From Acidihalobacter yilgarnensis (GTDB taxonomy: Bacteria; Pseudomonadota; Gammaproteobacteria; DSM-5130; Acidihalobacteraceae): DNA of 64,000 nt. The stretch spans positions 1,330,501 through 1,394,500 of the forward strand of contig NZ_CP017415.1 of the NCBI RefSeq assembly GCF_001753245.1, read 5' to 3'. This document shows, in pieces, positions 37,296-44,707 of the stretch (position 1 is the first letter of the stretch; the number at the start of each line of letters is the position of its first letter). A program made the translations under genes and the position numbers. The notes beneath the pieces are model-generated. The model searched no databases. It was not told the DNA's origin and saw nothing but the letters and a program-made list of their open reading frames with translations.

Positions 37296-38006
37296 TTAAC
37301 CTTTGCCTGCGGTAGCCAGCGTGTCTGTGTCGTCACCTTCCGCGCCGGTGGGCGAGGCGATGGTTGCGGATGCTGTTTTGGCAGTCTGCTCAGCGGCACG
37401 GACGGCGGCCTCGCGGGCTGCAGCCATGGCGCGTTCCTTACGGACGATGGCGTAGTAGATGCCGCCAAGTACCAAGCTTTGTATCAGGCCGAAGAAAATC
37501 GCCGGGATGCCGGTTTGCTGCTGCAGGGTCTGGGCGTTGGCGAAGCCAAGCTGCAATCCGGCCAGATCGACGCCGCCGGTCATGGTCTGCGGCGCGGGCG
37601 GCCACCAGGTGGAGGACCAGAACAGCGAGAACAGGAACATGCCGATGAAGGTGAACAACAAGGCCCACATCGCACCGACGTTGCCTTCACCGGATTTGAC
37701 CCAGGTGGATACCGTGCAGGCACCCGCCAAGACCATGCCGATGCCGAACAGAAACAGCCCAATTACCTGATTGAGTCCGACCTCGAAATGCATTGGGTGT
37801 CCGCCGCCAACGCTGATGAAGGCGGTGAAACCGATGGTCAGGATCATCATGCAAACCAGCAGCGCTTTGGTGTTGCGATAACTCTTGAACAGCATGGCGT
37901 CGCGCAGGGCCGCGGTGTTGCAGAAGCGAGAGCGTTGTACCAGGAATCCGACCACCGAGCCGAACAGGAAGGCGGCCAGACATTGTGTCAACGATGACAT
38001 TTCCAT
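37296..38006 (-). CDS. YeeE/YedE-type thiosulfate transporter, half 2
   Basis: A 236-residue membrane protein with about five helices and a charged Ala-rich cytosolic tail. Conserved cysteines are in QRSRFCNTAALRD and GMVLAGACTVSTW, the pattern of the YeeE/YedE family. YeeE takes up thiosulfate by passing it along cysteines through the membrane and works with a TusA-like protein (YeeD). In E. coli the protein is one chain of about 350 residues; here the preceding gene holds the other part. They are 3 bases apart. Confidence 0.88.
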   Translation of the reverse strand: MEMSSLTQCLAAFLFGSVVGFLVQRSRFCNTAALRDAMLFKSYRNTKALLVCMMILTIGFTAFISVGGGHPMHFEVGLNQVIGLFLFGIGMVLAGACTVSTWVKSGEGNVGAMWALLFTFIGMFLFSLFWSSTWWPPAPQTMTGGVDLAGLQLGFANAQTLQQQTGIPAIFFGLIQSLVLGGIYYAIVRKERAMAAAREAAVRAAEQTAKTASATIASPTGAEGDDTDTLATAGKG

Positions 38007-38009
38007 GGC

Positions 38010-38501
38010 TCAGGCCTCCATCACGCGCTTGTAGATCAGCGAGCCAACCCAGGCGCCGACGATGATGCCGCTTACTGAAAGATAACCGCCGAGATTCATT
38101 TCCGGCGTCAGGCCGAAGAAGGTGCTGACATTGCAGACAAAGGCCAGTCGGATGCCGATGCCCATCAGCAGGCCGCCGATGGTGATCATGATCCATTCGC
38201 TGAGATGCCGCGGGACGCGCCAGTAGAATTCCTTGCTGCCGACGGCGGCAACGATGGCGCCGAAGAACATGCCGAGGCTGATGTAAATCTTCCAGTAATA
38301 CGGGGTCGGTTCGAAGGCGAATTTCCAGAATGGAATCCGATAGATCTGGTCACCCATGAACAGTTTGGCGACCAGCCCGGTGATCATGGTTTCGCCACCG
38401 CCCACGGTCCAGGCGCCGACGACCAGGAATAGAAATATGTCGAGCAGCGCGATGATACTCAGCGCGACGATCGGATCGATGGTCTTTTTGAATAACTGCA
38501 T
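38010..38501 (-). CDS. YeeE/YedE-type thiosulfate transporter, half 1
   Basis: A 163-residue protein with about four membrane helices. Family marks are the helix ending LFLVVGAWTVGGGE and the cysteine in GIRLAFVCNVSTFFGLTPEMNLGGYLSVSGIIVGAW. It is the first gene of the sulfur series. AGGGAGAGG lies just before the ATG at 38501, and a sigma-54 promoter lies 31 or so bases upstream of it. Half-size YeeE pairs occur in several proteobacteria and are taken to form one transporter. Confidence 0.86.
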   Translation of the reverse strand: MQLFKKTIDPIVALSIIALLDIFLFLVVGAWTVGGGETMITGLVAKLFMGDQIYRIPFWKFAFEPTPYYWKIYISLGMFFGAIVAAVGSKEFYWRVPRHLSEWIMITIGGLLMGIGIRLAFVCNVSTFFGLTPEMNLGGYLSVSGIIVGAWVGSLIYKRVMEA

Positions 38502-38542
38502 GGCCTCTCCCTGCCGGATCTGCGGATGTGCAGATAGAGGAG

Positions 38543-38559
38543 AGCAATGCTCATGCCAG
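38543..38559 (-). promoter_or_regulatory. Sigma-54 (-24/-12) promoter of the sulfur operon
   Basis: On the minus strand, CTGGCATGAGCATTGCT matches the sigma-54 consensus (TGGCAC, five bases, TTGCW) with one change. The invariant GG (38557-38556) and GC (38545-38544) are exactly 12 bases apart. Transcription should start near 38532, about 31 bases before the first gene. The gene just upstream encodes a GAFTGA-type activator that works only with sigma-54. Confidence 0.82.
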
Positions 38560-38620
38560 CATTAAAAATAACTATGATTCAGTCTCTTGCGTATTAGTCA
38601 TCGGATTTCGACATCGTCGT

Positions 38621-38637
38621 CGTCTCGTTTTGAGACA
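38621..38637. promoter_or_regulatory. Enhancer-like dyad 1 upstream of the sigma-54 promoter
   Basis: CGTCTCG-TTT-TGAGACA is an inverted repeat of two 7-base arms. It shares its arms with the next dyad (TGTCCCG-AAA-CGAGACA) 23 bases away. It is about 90-105 bases upstream of the predicted start of transcription, the usual distance for an NtrC-type activator site. Binding by the regulator encoded at 38664-40004 is inferred. Confidence 0.65.
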
Positions 38638-38643
38638 ATCGTG

Positions 38644-38660
38644 TGTCCCGAAACGAGACA
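38644..38660. promoter_or_regulatory. Enhancer-like dyad 2 upstream of the sigma-54 promoter
   Basis: TGTCCCG-AAA-CGAGACA, an inverted repeat with one mismatch between arms. Its centre is 23 bases (about two helical turns) from that of dyad 1, so two activator dimers could sit on the same face. It ends 3 bases before the stop of the regulator gene. Confidence 0.65.
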
Positions 38661-38663
38661 GGG

Positions 38664-40004
38664 TCAGTCGAGACCGAGCTTGCGCCGCAGTGTGGACCGG
38701 CTGATGCCGAGCCGCTTGGCGGCGGCCATCTGGTTGCCGTCGCAGGCCGCCACCACCCGACGGATATGATCGAGCTCCACTTCAGACAGCGATTTGAGCG
38801 CGGTGCCAGTCGGCACTGCTTCATGCGCCGGCGGTGAAGGACTCAGGTTGTCGAACAGAATGGCTTCGGCATCGAGGGTTTCGCGGTCGCTCAGTGCGAA
38901 GCTGCGTTCGAGTACATTGCGTAGCTGGCGTACGTTGCCAGGCCAGTCGTAAGCGACGAGCTTGCGGCGGGCCTGGGTGTCCACCGTGAGCCCCGGCCGG
39001 TCGGTTTTGTGGCGCAACAGTTCGATGAAGTGATCGATCAGTGGCGTGATGTCGTCGCGTCGCTCGCGCAAGGGAGGGATCGTTAAAGGTAGTACGTTCA
39101 GGCGGAACAACAGATCGGCGCGAAAGGCTCCGCTGTGAACCAAGCCGGCGAGGTCTCGGTTGGTCGCCGCGATTACGCGCACGTCGACCCGAGTACTGCC
39201 GGTGCCGCCCACCGGGCGTACTTCGCCCTCTTGCAGGACGCGCAGCAGCTTCGCCTGCAGGCGCGGGCTGACATCGCCGACCTCATCCAGAAACAGGGTG
39301 CCGTGATCGGCCTGCCCGAACAATCCTTCGTGCTGGGCGACGGCGCCGGTGAAGGCGCCCTTGACGTGACCGAACAGCTCCGAGTCGAGCAGGTCCTCGG
39401 GCAGAGTGGCGCAATTGACCGCAACGAAGGGCGCCGATACACGCAGGCTGGTTTGATGGATGGCGCGAGCGAGTACTTCCTTGCCGACACCGGTCTCGCC
39501 GGTAATGAGCACGGGGACGTCCTGACTGCGAATTCTCTGAACCAGCTCGGAAATGCCGCGCATCGCGGCACTCTCAGCGATGAGAGGGGAGTCGGGTCGG
39601 CCATCGAGCTGCGCACGTAGCCGGCTGACTTCCTCACCGAGCAGCTTGCGCTCAAGTACCTTGACCACGCGCATCAGGAGTTCGTCGGGATTGACCGGTT
39701 TGGTCAGATAATCGTAGGCGCCCAGGCGCATGGCCTCGACGGCATTTTCAATGGAGCCGAAGGCGGTCATCACGATGCTTTGGGTCTCGTCACCCCGTTC
39801 GCGCAGCGATTCGATGATTTCAAGGCCATTACCGTCGCCCAGGCGCAGATCGGTGATTACCAGATCCATCCGGTGGCGATCGATTATGGCTTTGGCCTCG
39901 GCGACGGATCCGGCCTCGATCACCTGGTGGCTGCGCGCCTTGAGCATCAGCCCGAGCGTGGTTCTCACCGCGTATTCGTCGTCCACGATTAATATGGTGG
40001 CCAC
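38664..40004 (-). CDS. Sigma-54-dependent response regulator (NtrC family)
   Basis: A 446-residue protein. The receiver domain (about 1-120) has DD at 8-9 and phospho-acceptor Asp52. The AAA+ domain (about 140-370) has Walker A GETGVGKE, the sigma-54 contact loop GAFTGA and TLFLDEVGD. A Fis-type helix-turn-helix ends the protein (MAAAKRLGISRSTLRRKLG). It should bind the two dyads just past its own stop and turn on the operon at 38501. It is 4 bases after the kinase gene. The set resembles TspSR-type regulators of sulfur genes in Acidithiobacillus by role, not by proven homology. Confidence 0.93.
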   Translation of the reverse strand: MATILIVDDEYAVRTTLGLMLKARSHQVIEAGSVAEAKAIIDRHRMDLVITDLRLGDGNGLEIIESLRERGDETQSIVMTAFGSIENAVEAMRLGAYDYLTKPVNPDELLMRVVKVLERKLLGEEVSRLRAQLDGRPDSPLIAESAAMRGISELVQRIRSQDVPVLITGETGVGKEVLARAIHQTSLRVSAPFVAVNCATLPEDLLDSELFGHVKGAFTGAVAQHEGLFGQADHGTLFLDEVGDVSPRLQAKLLRVLQEGEVRPVGGTGSTRVDVRVIAATNRDLAGLVHSGAFRADLLFRLNVLPLTIPPLRERRDDITPLIDHFIELLRHKTDRPGLTVDTQARRKLVAYDWPGNVRQLRNVLERSFALSDRETLDAEAILFDNLSPSPPAHEAVPTGTALKSLSEVELDHIRRVVAACDGNQMAAAKRLGISRSTLRRKLGLD

Positions 40005-40008
40005 AGGT

Positions 40009-41439
40009 CTAAAGCGTCTCCAGTTCGAATGCGACCTCGGTGCCCCTGCCGGGTTGGCTGATCATGTGCAGGCTGGTCCCATGTTGCATGAGTATGCGCT
40101 GAACAATGGCCAGTCCGAGGCCAGTGCCGCCCTTGCGGCCGGACACGAACGGGCGCCTGACCTTGTCCAGCAGGTCCGGGGCGATGCCCTCCCCGTTGTC
40201 GCCAATCGCAAGGCGCAGACGGTGCCCGCCAGACGATTCGAGGGCGACGACGATGCGCCCATGTCCTGCCATTGCCTGCACGGCGTTGCGCATCAGATTC
40301 CACAACACTTGACGCATCTGGTCCTGGTCGAAGACCGCCAGGTGTGCCGGCGTGTCGATGCGTCGGACAATTTCGATATCACCGGCGACATCGGGGTCGT
40401 TGGCGAACAGTGTGACGACTTCGTCGATCAGCACCAGCAGGTCATGGCGTTCGAGGCAGGATTCACGGACGCGCGAGAAGTCGAGAAAGCTCTCGAGAAT
40501 ACGCTGCAAACGACCCGCTTCGTCGTTGAGTATCCGGCGTACCTTGATCTGGTCCTCGGCGTCCAGCTCCGATTGCCCTATGAGGCTGACGGAGTTGATC
40601 ACCGCCGCCAGCGGATTGCGGATTTCATGGGCGATGCTGGCAGCTAGCTCGCCGACGCAGGCCAGTCGCTCCGCATCCATGCGCTTCTCGTGCTCACGTA
40701 CGACGGCCTGCGAGGTTTCACGCAAGGAGTCCAGCATGCCATTGAAGGCTTTGGCCAACACGCCGACCTCGTCGCGGCGGCGGACATCCACGCGAGCCCC
40801 GAGATCGCCATCTGCGATGCGCTGCACGGCCGTGCCCAGACGATGCAGATTGCGCGTGATGGCGTAGGACAGCAGCCAGGCGGCACCGCCGCCAATGAGC
40901 AATGCGGTGAGGATGAACAGTAACCCCTCGTTACGTATGCGTTGTAGTTCACGATGCATCCCGGCGGTGGATAGGCCTAGGTAGACGGTGCCGACTACAC
41001 GCCCCGCCACGCGCACCGGTTCATCAAGTCGCATGAGTCGGGGATGTCGCTGGGCGATATCGGGGCGTACCGTGACGAGCGAACGGCCGACATCGCTGCC
41101 CGAGGTGCTGGCCAGCACTTCACCGCGCTCGTCGACGATCAACCCGTAGGCCACATCCGGCTGCTGGCGTACCCGCGCGGTGACCTCTCCCAGCGAGGCC
41201 AGATCCTCGGACAGCAGCGCATTGGTGCTCGCTACCGCCATCAGATTGACCAGCGAATGCCCGCGACTTTCCAGCTCGGCTCGGATTCCGGCCGATTGTT
41301 CGTTGACGGCATCCCAGATGAATCCGCCCATCAGAATCACGTGGACCAATGACACGGACAGGATCAGGCGCACGCGCAGCGTCGACAGCCACGGAATGCG
41401 TTCGCTGCTGCGCAAGGTCCAGCCAGCTGCCGGTTTCAT
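40009..41439 (-). CDS. Membrane sensor histidine kinase
   Basis: A 476-residue kinase. TM1 (about 23-42), a periplasmic sensor region (about 43-170), TM2 (about 172-193), HAMP (about 194-245), a phospho-acceptor domain with His271 in ASIAHEIRNPLAAV, and HATPase (NLMRNAVQAM, GDNGEGI, GGTGLGLAIV). It has its own sensor region but is also 3 bases after a periplasmic PhnD-like binding protein, which may bring it the signal. Output is the NtrC-type regulator downstream. Confidence 0.92.
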   Translation of the reverse strand: MKPAAGWTLRSSERIPWLSTLRVRLILSVSLVHVILMGGFIWDAVNEQSAGIRAELESRGHSLVNLMAVASTNALLSEDLASLGEVTARVRQQPDVAYGLIVDERGEVLASTSGSDVGRSLVTVRPDIAQRHPRLMRLDEPVRVAGRVVGTVYLGLSTAGMHRELQRIRNEGLLFILTALLIGGGAAWLLSYAITRNLHRLGTAVQRIADGDLGARVDVRRRDEVGVLAKAFNGMLDSLRETSQAVVREHEKRMDAERLACVGELAASIAHEIRNPLAAVINSVSLIGQSELDAEDQIKVRRILNDEAGRLQRILESFLDFSRVRESCLERHDLLVLIDEVVTLFANDPDVAGDIEIVRRIDTPAHLAVFDQDQMRQVLWNLMRNAVQAMAGHGRIVVALESSGGHRLRLAIGDNGEGIAPDLLDKVRRPFVSGRKGGTGLGLAIVQRILMQHGTSLHMISQPGRGTEVAFELETL

Positions 41440-41442
41440 GGT

Positions 41443-42303
41443 TTATTTCACCTGTCTGTACTCGGCATCGCTGGTGCGGATGAAGCCCTGCGGAAAGCCG
41501 AGATGTCGGAGTATGTCGTCGTCGTGCGGGTGTTCGTGCAAGGCCAGCAGGCTGGCGGCGATAGTCTCGCGCAGCTTGGACGGCAGGGTGTCGAGCACGG
41601 CGATGGGCATCTGCGGCTGCGGCGGGGTTTCCGCGATCACACGCAGGTTCCCGCGCACTGCACGAGGCATCGAGCGCAGCGATGGCCACCAGGTGCCGGC
41701 GACGTTGACTAATCCGGAGTTCAGGGCCATCAGCACCGAGTCCTGCGAGCCGAAGTAGCGCACCTTGCAACAGCGCTCAAGGTCGACGCCGTGCGTGCGT
41801 AAATAACTGCGTGTCATTACCGTGGCCGCATAGGCACGGGGATCGGGGAAGCCGATGACCAGTCCCCGCCGCCATTGTGCGGGGTCGATGCCGTGGAGCG
41901 GGCTGTCTTTGCGCACCACCAGGATACCGGTGAAGGGTTCGCCGAGGACCTTGACGACGGCGGTATAACCGGCCCGCTTGGCCTGGGTGAACAGCAGCGG
42001 ATTCAGATACACGATGTCGTAGTCGTGATGCATCACGCGTTGCATGAAGACCGAGAAGCTCGGGGCGGTAACGAACTGTACCGGCCGGTGCAACGAACGC
42101 TGTAGGTATTCGGCCAGCGGTATGAACATGTCGGCCAGCTTGGTCGGGCTTTGCAATGGCAGCACGCCAAAGCGCAACCAGTGTCCATGCTGTGCCAGGA
42201 CCGGGGGCTGTGCCTGTCCAGGTGGCGCGAGGGCCAGCAGGATGAGCAGGCAGCAGGCACCGATCAGTCGATGCGGCATACGCGGGCTGGGTGCTGTGCT
42301 CAT
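41443..42303 (-). CDS. PhnD-like periplasmic binding protein, likely sensor partner
   Basis: A 286-residue exported protein of the phosphonate/phosphite-type binding family. Signal peptide to about residue 31 (PGQAQ), then LRFGVLPLQSPTKLADMFIPLAEYL, the family phrase DYDIVYLNPLLFTQA, and FTGILVVRKDSP. No ABC permease or ATPase is nearby; a histidine kinase follows at once. The tetrathionate sensor kinase TtrS carries a PhnD-like sensor domain, so sensing of a sulfur oxyanion such as thiosulfate or tetrathionate is a fair inference here. Cys pair CC in LERCCKVRYFG. Confidence 0.85.
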   Translation of the reverse strand: MSTAPSPRMPHRLIGACCLLILLALAPPGQAQPPVLAQHGHWLRFGVLPLQSPTKLADMFIPLAEYLQRSLHRPVQFVTAPSFSVFMQRVMHHDYDIVYLNPLLFTQAKRAGYTAVVKVLGEPFTGILVVRKDSPLHGIDPAQWRRGLVIGFPDPRAYAATVMTRSYLRTHGVDLERCCKVRYFGSQDSVLMALNSGLVNVAGTWWPSLRSMPRAVRGNLRVIAETPPQPQMPIAVLDTLPSKLRETIAASLLALHEHPHDDDILRHLGFPQGFIRTSDAEYRQVK

Positions 42304-42594
42304 GACTGACCTTGGGTGGACGAGTGAATTTAGTCGAAATCAAGGTATAACGTGGGCCTATCGGTGCGCAATGCGAAGTGTCTGTCTGCGCCGGTTCAAT
42401 GACTACCGCGTATGCGGTAAGCTACGCGCCCTTGTGCCGATGCGCAGAATGATCGACACGCGCGCCGCGACGTTTCATGTCCAGACCCGACAGATGACGG
42501 GTCTCTCGCCGAACACCACTCATATACCCGTCATATCACATACCGTGCGGCGCCGATGTCGCGCGGACCATCGGATTTGCCCCGGAGATTACGC
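42304..42594. other. Divergent control region between sensor genes and SulP gene
   Basis: No gene is seen in these 291 bases. Elements: a possible sigma-70 promoter for the sensor genes on the minus strand (-35 TTGCGC at 42371-42366, 16-base spacer, -10 TATACC at 42349-42344). A perfect dyad TACCGC-GTAT-GCGGTA lies at 42404-42419, and a hairpin AGACCCG...CGGGTCT at 42483-42504. The two repeats could be operators or an RNA structure for the SulP gene. None is proven. Confidence 0.35.
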
Positions 42595-44121
42595 TTGATT
42601 CCCACCTTGTCTCGCTTCGAAGAAACGAAAATCAATGTTCTGAGCGGTATTACGGTCGCTTTGGCACTCGTGCCAGAGGCAATTGCCTTTGCCATGGTCG
42701 CGCATGTCTCGCCGCTGACCGGGCTCTACGCGGCCTTCATCCTCGTGCTGATCACCTCGATATGGGGTGGGCGACCGGGGATGGTCTCCGGGGCGAGCGG
42801 GGCAACCGCGGTGGTCATGACCGCGCTGGTGGTGTCGCACGGTGTCGAATACCTGTTCGCGGCGGTGGTGCTCATGGGGTTGCTGCAAATCCTGTTCGCC
42901 GTAGCCAAACTGAGCAAGTTCGTACGCCTGATCCCACACCCAGTGATGTTGGGCTTCATCAATGGTTTGGCGATCGTGATCTTCCTGGCCCAGCTCGACC
43001 ACTTCAAAATCAAGACACCGCAGGGTGTCGAGCAGTGGATGCCGGACAGTGCGCTGCTGATCATGCTCGGTTTGGTCGCGCTGGCCATGCTGGTGATCTA
43101 CCTAACGCCGCGCGTGACCCGCGCGATCCCAGCTACGCTGTCCGGTGTGTTGGTGGTGACTGCGTTGGTGGTCATTTTCAAGATTCCAACGGTCACCGTG
43201 GGTGATATCGCCTCACTGTCGGGTTCGCTGCCAAGCTTTCATTTGCCCGAAGTCCCCTGGACATGGCATACGCTGGCCATCATCTTTCCCTATTCATTGA
43301 TTATGGCGGCCAACGCGCTGGTCGAAACGCTGCTCACGCTCAACCTCATCGATGAGATGACCGATACGCGCGGGAAACCCAATAAGGAATCGCTGGCCCA
43401 GGGGATCAGCAACGTCGCCTGCGGATTTTTCGGGGCGATGGGAGGATGCGCGATGCTGGGCGAGAGCATCATCAACGTCAGCAACGGCGCGATCCGGCGC
43501 CTATCGGGGATTACGACTGCAATTTTCCTGATCTCGTTCATCTTGTTCGCTTCAAAGCTGATCGAACAGATCCCGGTCGCGGCGCTGGTCGGCGTGATGT
43601 TCGTTGTGGTCGAGAAGACCTTCGAGTGGAGCAGCCTGCGCTTCTTCGGCAAGCTGCCCGTGGCCGATATCTTCATCGGCATACTGGTGGCGGGTATCAC
43701 CGTGTTCGTGGACATCACCGTGGCAGTGGCCGCGGGCGTGGTCGTTGCCGCATTGGTTTTTGCTTGGGAACACGCAAAGGAGATTCGGGTCAAGATTGCG
43801 CTTGATGCACAGGGCAACAAGATCTACGAGCTTGAGGGCACGCTGTTTTTCGCCTCGGTGGCGCAATTCAATGCCTTGTTTACACCTCGGGAAGACCCGG
43901 AGACGGTTATCGTCGAATTCCGCAAGGCACGCATCGTCGATCATTCAGCCATCGAGGCGATTGACGCCTTGGCGGCGCGCTACGAGCGCAACGGCAAGAA
44001 GCTCTACCTGCGCCATTTGAGCGTTGATTGCCGTGACTTGCTCGACAAGGCCCGCGACCTGGTCGAATTCAATGTGGCCGAGGATCCGCACTACCGCGTC
44101 GCCGACGACAAAATCAACTAG
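42595..44121 (+). CDS. SulP family anion transporter with STAS domain
   Basis: About 508 residues. Ten or more membrane helices (about 15-400) begin with the SulP signature GITVALALVPEAIAFAMVAHVSPLTGLYAAF, and a C-terminal STAS domain (about 415-500, with VDHSAIEAIDAL) follows. SulP proteins move sulfate, bicarbonate or other anions. Sulfate is suggested by the sulfur locus opposite, but bicarbonate cannot be excluded. The TTG at 42595 is preferred because GGAG (42584-42587) lies 7 bases upstream; the alternative is ATG at 42556 (521 residues). Confidence 0.88.
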   Translation: MIPTLSRFEETKINVLSGITVALALVPEAIAFAMVAHVSPLTGLYAAFILVLITSIWGGRPGMVSGASGATAVVMTALVVSHGVEYLFAAVVLMGLLQILFAVAKLSKFVRLIPHPVMLGFINGLAIVIFLAQLDHFKIKTPQGVEQWMPDSALLIMLGLVALAMLVIYLTPRVTRAIPATLSGVLVVTALVVIFKIPTVTVGDIASLSGSLPSFHLPEVPWTWHTLAIIFPYSLIMAANALVETLLTLNLIDEMTDTRGKPNKESLAQGISNVACGFFGAMGGCAMLGESIINVSNGAIRRLSGITTAIFLISFILFASKLIEQIPVAALVGVMFVVVEKTFEWSSLRFFGKLPVADIFIGILVAGITVFVDITVAVAAGVVVAALVFAWEHAKEIRVKIALDAQGNKIYELEGTLFFASVAQFNALFTPREDPETVIVEFRKARIVDHSAIEAIDALAARYERNGKKLYLRHLSVDCRDLLDKARDLVEFNVAEDPHYRVADDKIN

Positions 44122-44141
44122 CGTCGGTCCTCCGGCAGCGA

Positions 44142-44642
44142 TTAGCGAGGCAGTCGCGCTGCTGCGATCAGATGGCGCGACCAGAAGCGGCTGTTAAGGC
44201 GCTCAATACTGACGTGGTCGCCGGTGGCGGGCGAGTGGATGAAGCGTCCGTGGCCGATATAGATACCATCGTGCGTAGGCGGTCCCCGACGAAAGCGGAA
44301 AAACAGCACGTCTCCCGGGCGCAGCTGGTTGAGCGGGACGTGGCGCAACTGGCGATATTGTTCCCGGACCGTGCGCGGAACGCCGGCATATCCAGCCTCA
44401 CGACTGGCCCAGTAGACCAGCCCGCTGCAATCGAATCCGCTACGCGGTGTATCCCCACCGTAGCGGTAGGGTGTGCCAACGGCTTCGTGCAACAATCGGA
44501 CAAGGCGCTGGCGGTCGCCGTGCCCATGCGGTGTGGACGAAGGCGCCGCGCGCATGTTGAGCGGGGGTGTCGTTGCGCAGCCGCCCAGGAGTAGGGCGAC
44601 TGCGAGTAACGAAAAGGCTGCTAACGGGGCACGTCGCGTCAC
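44142..44642 (-). CDS. NlpC/P60 family lipoprotein peptidase (Spr-like)
   Basis: A 166-residue lipoprotein. The lipobox LLGGC has Cys22, then an NlpC/P60 domain with catalytic Cys72 in GFDCSGLVYW, His in THDGIYIGHGRF and a third polar residue in GDHVSIERL. It cuts peptide cross-links in the cell wall, held at the outer membrane (no Asp at lipid +2). The GTG at 44642 begins a normal signal peptide; the longer frame to 44816 is Arg-rich and overlaps the next gene. Confidence 0.87.
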   Translation of the reverse strand: MTRRAPLAAFSLLAVALLLGGCATTPPLNMRAAPSSTPHGHGDRQRLVRLLHEAVGTPYRYGGDTPRSGFDCSGLVYWASREAGYAGVPRTVREQYRQLRHVPLNQLRPGDVLFFRFRRGPPTHDGIYIGHGRFIHSPATGDHVSIERLNSRFWSRHLIAAARLPR

Positions 44643-44707
44643 GGGTGATCCGAATGGCGGTGATGTCCCGGAGTCTAGCAACCCTGGTCGAGCACGGTTA
44701 CGCCTCC

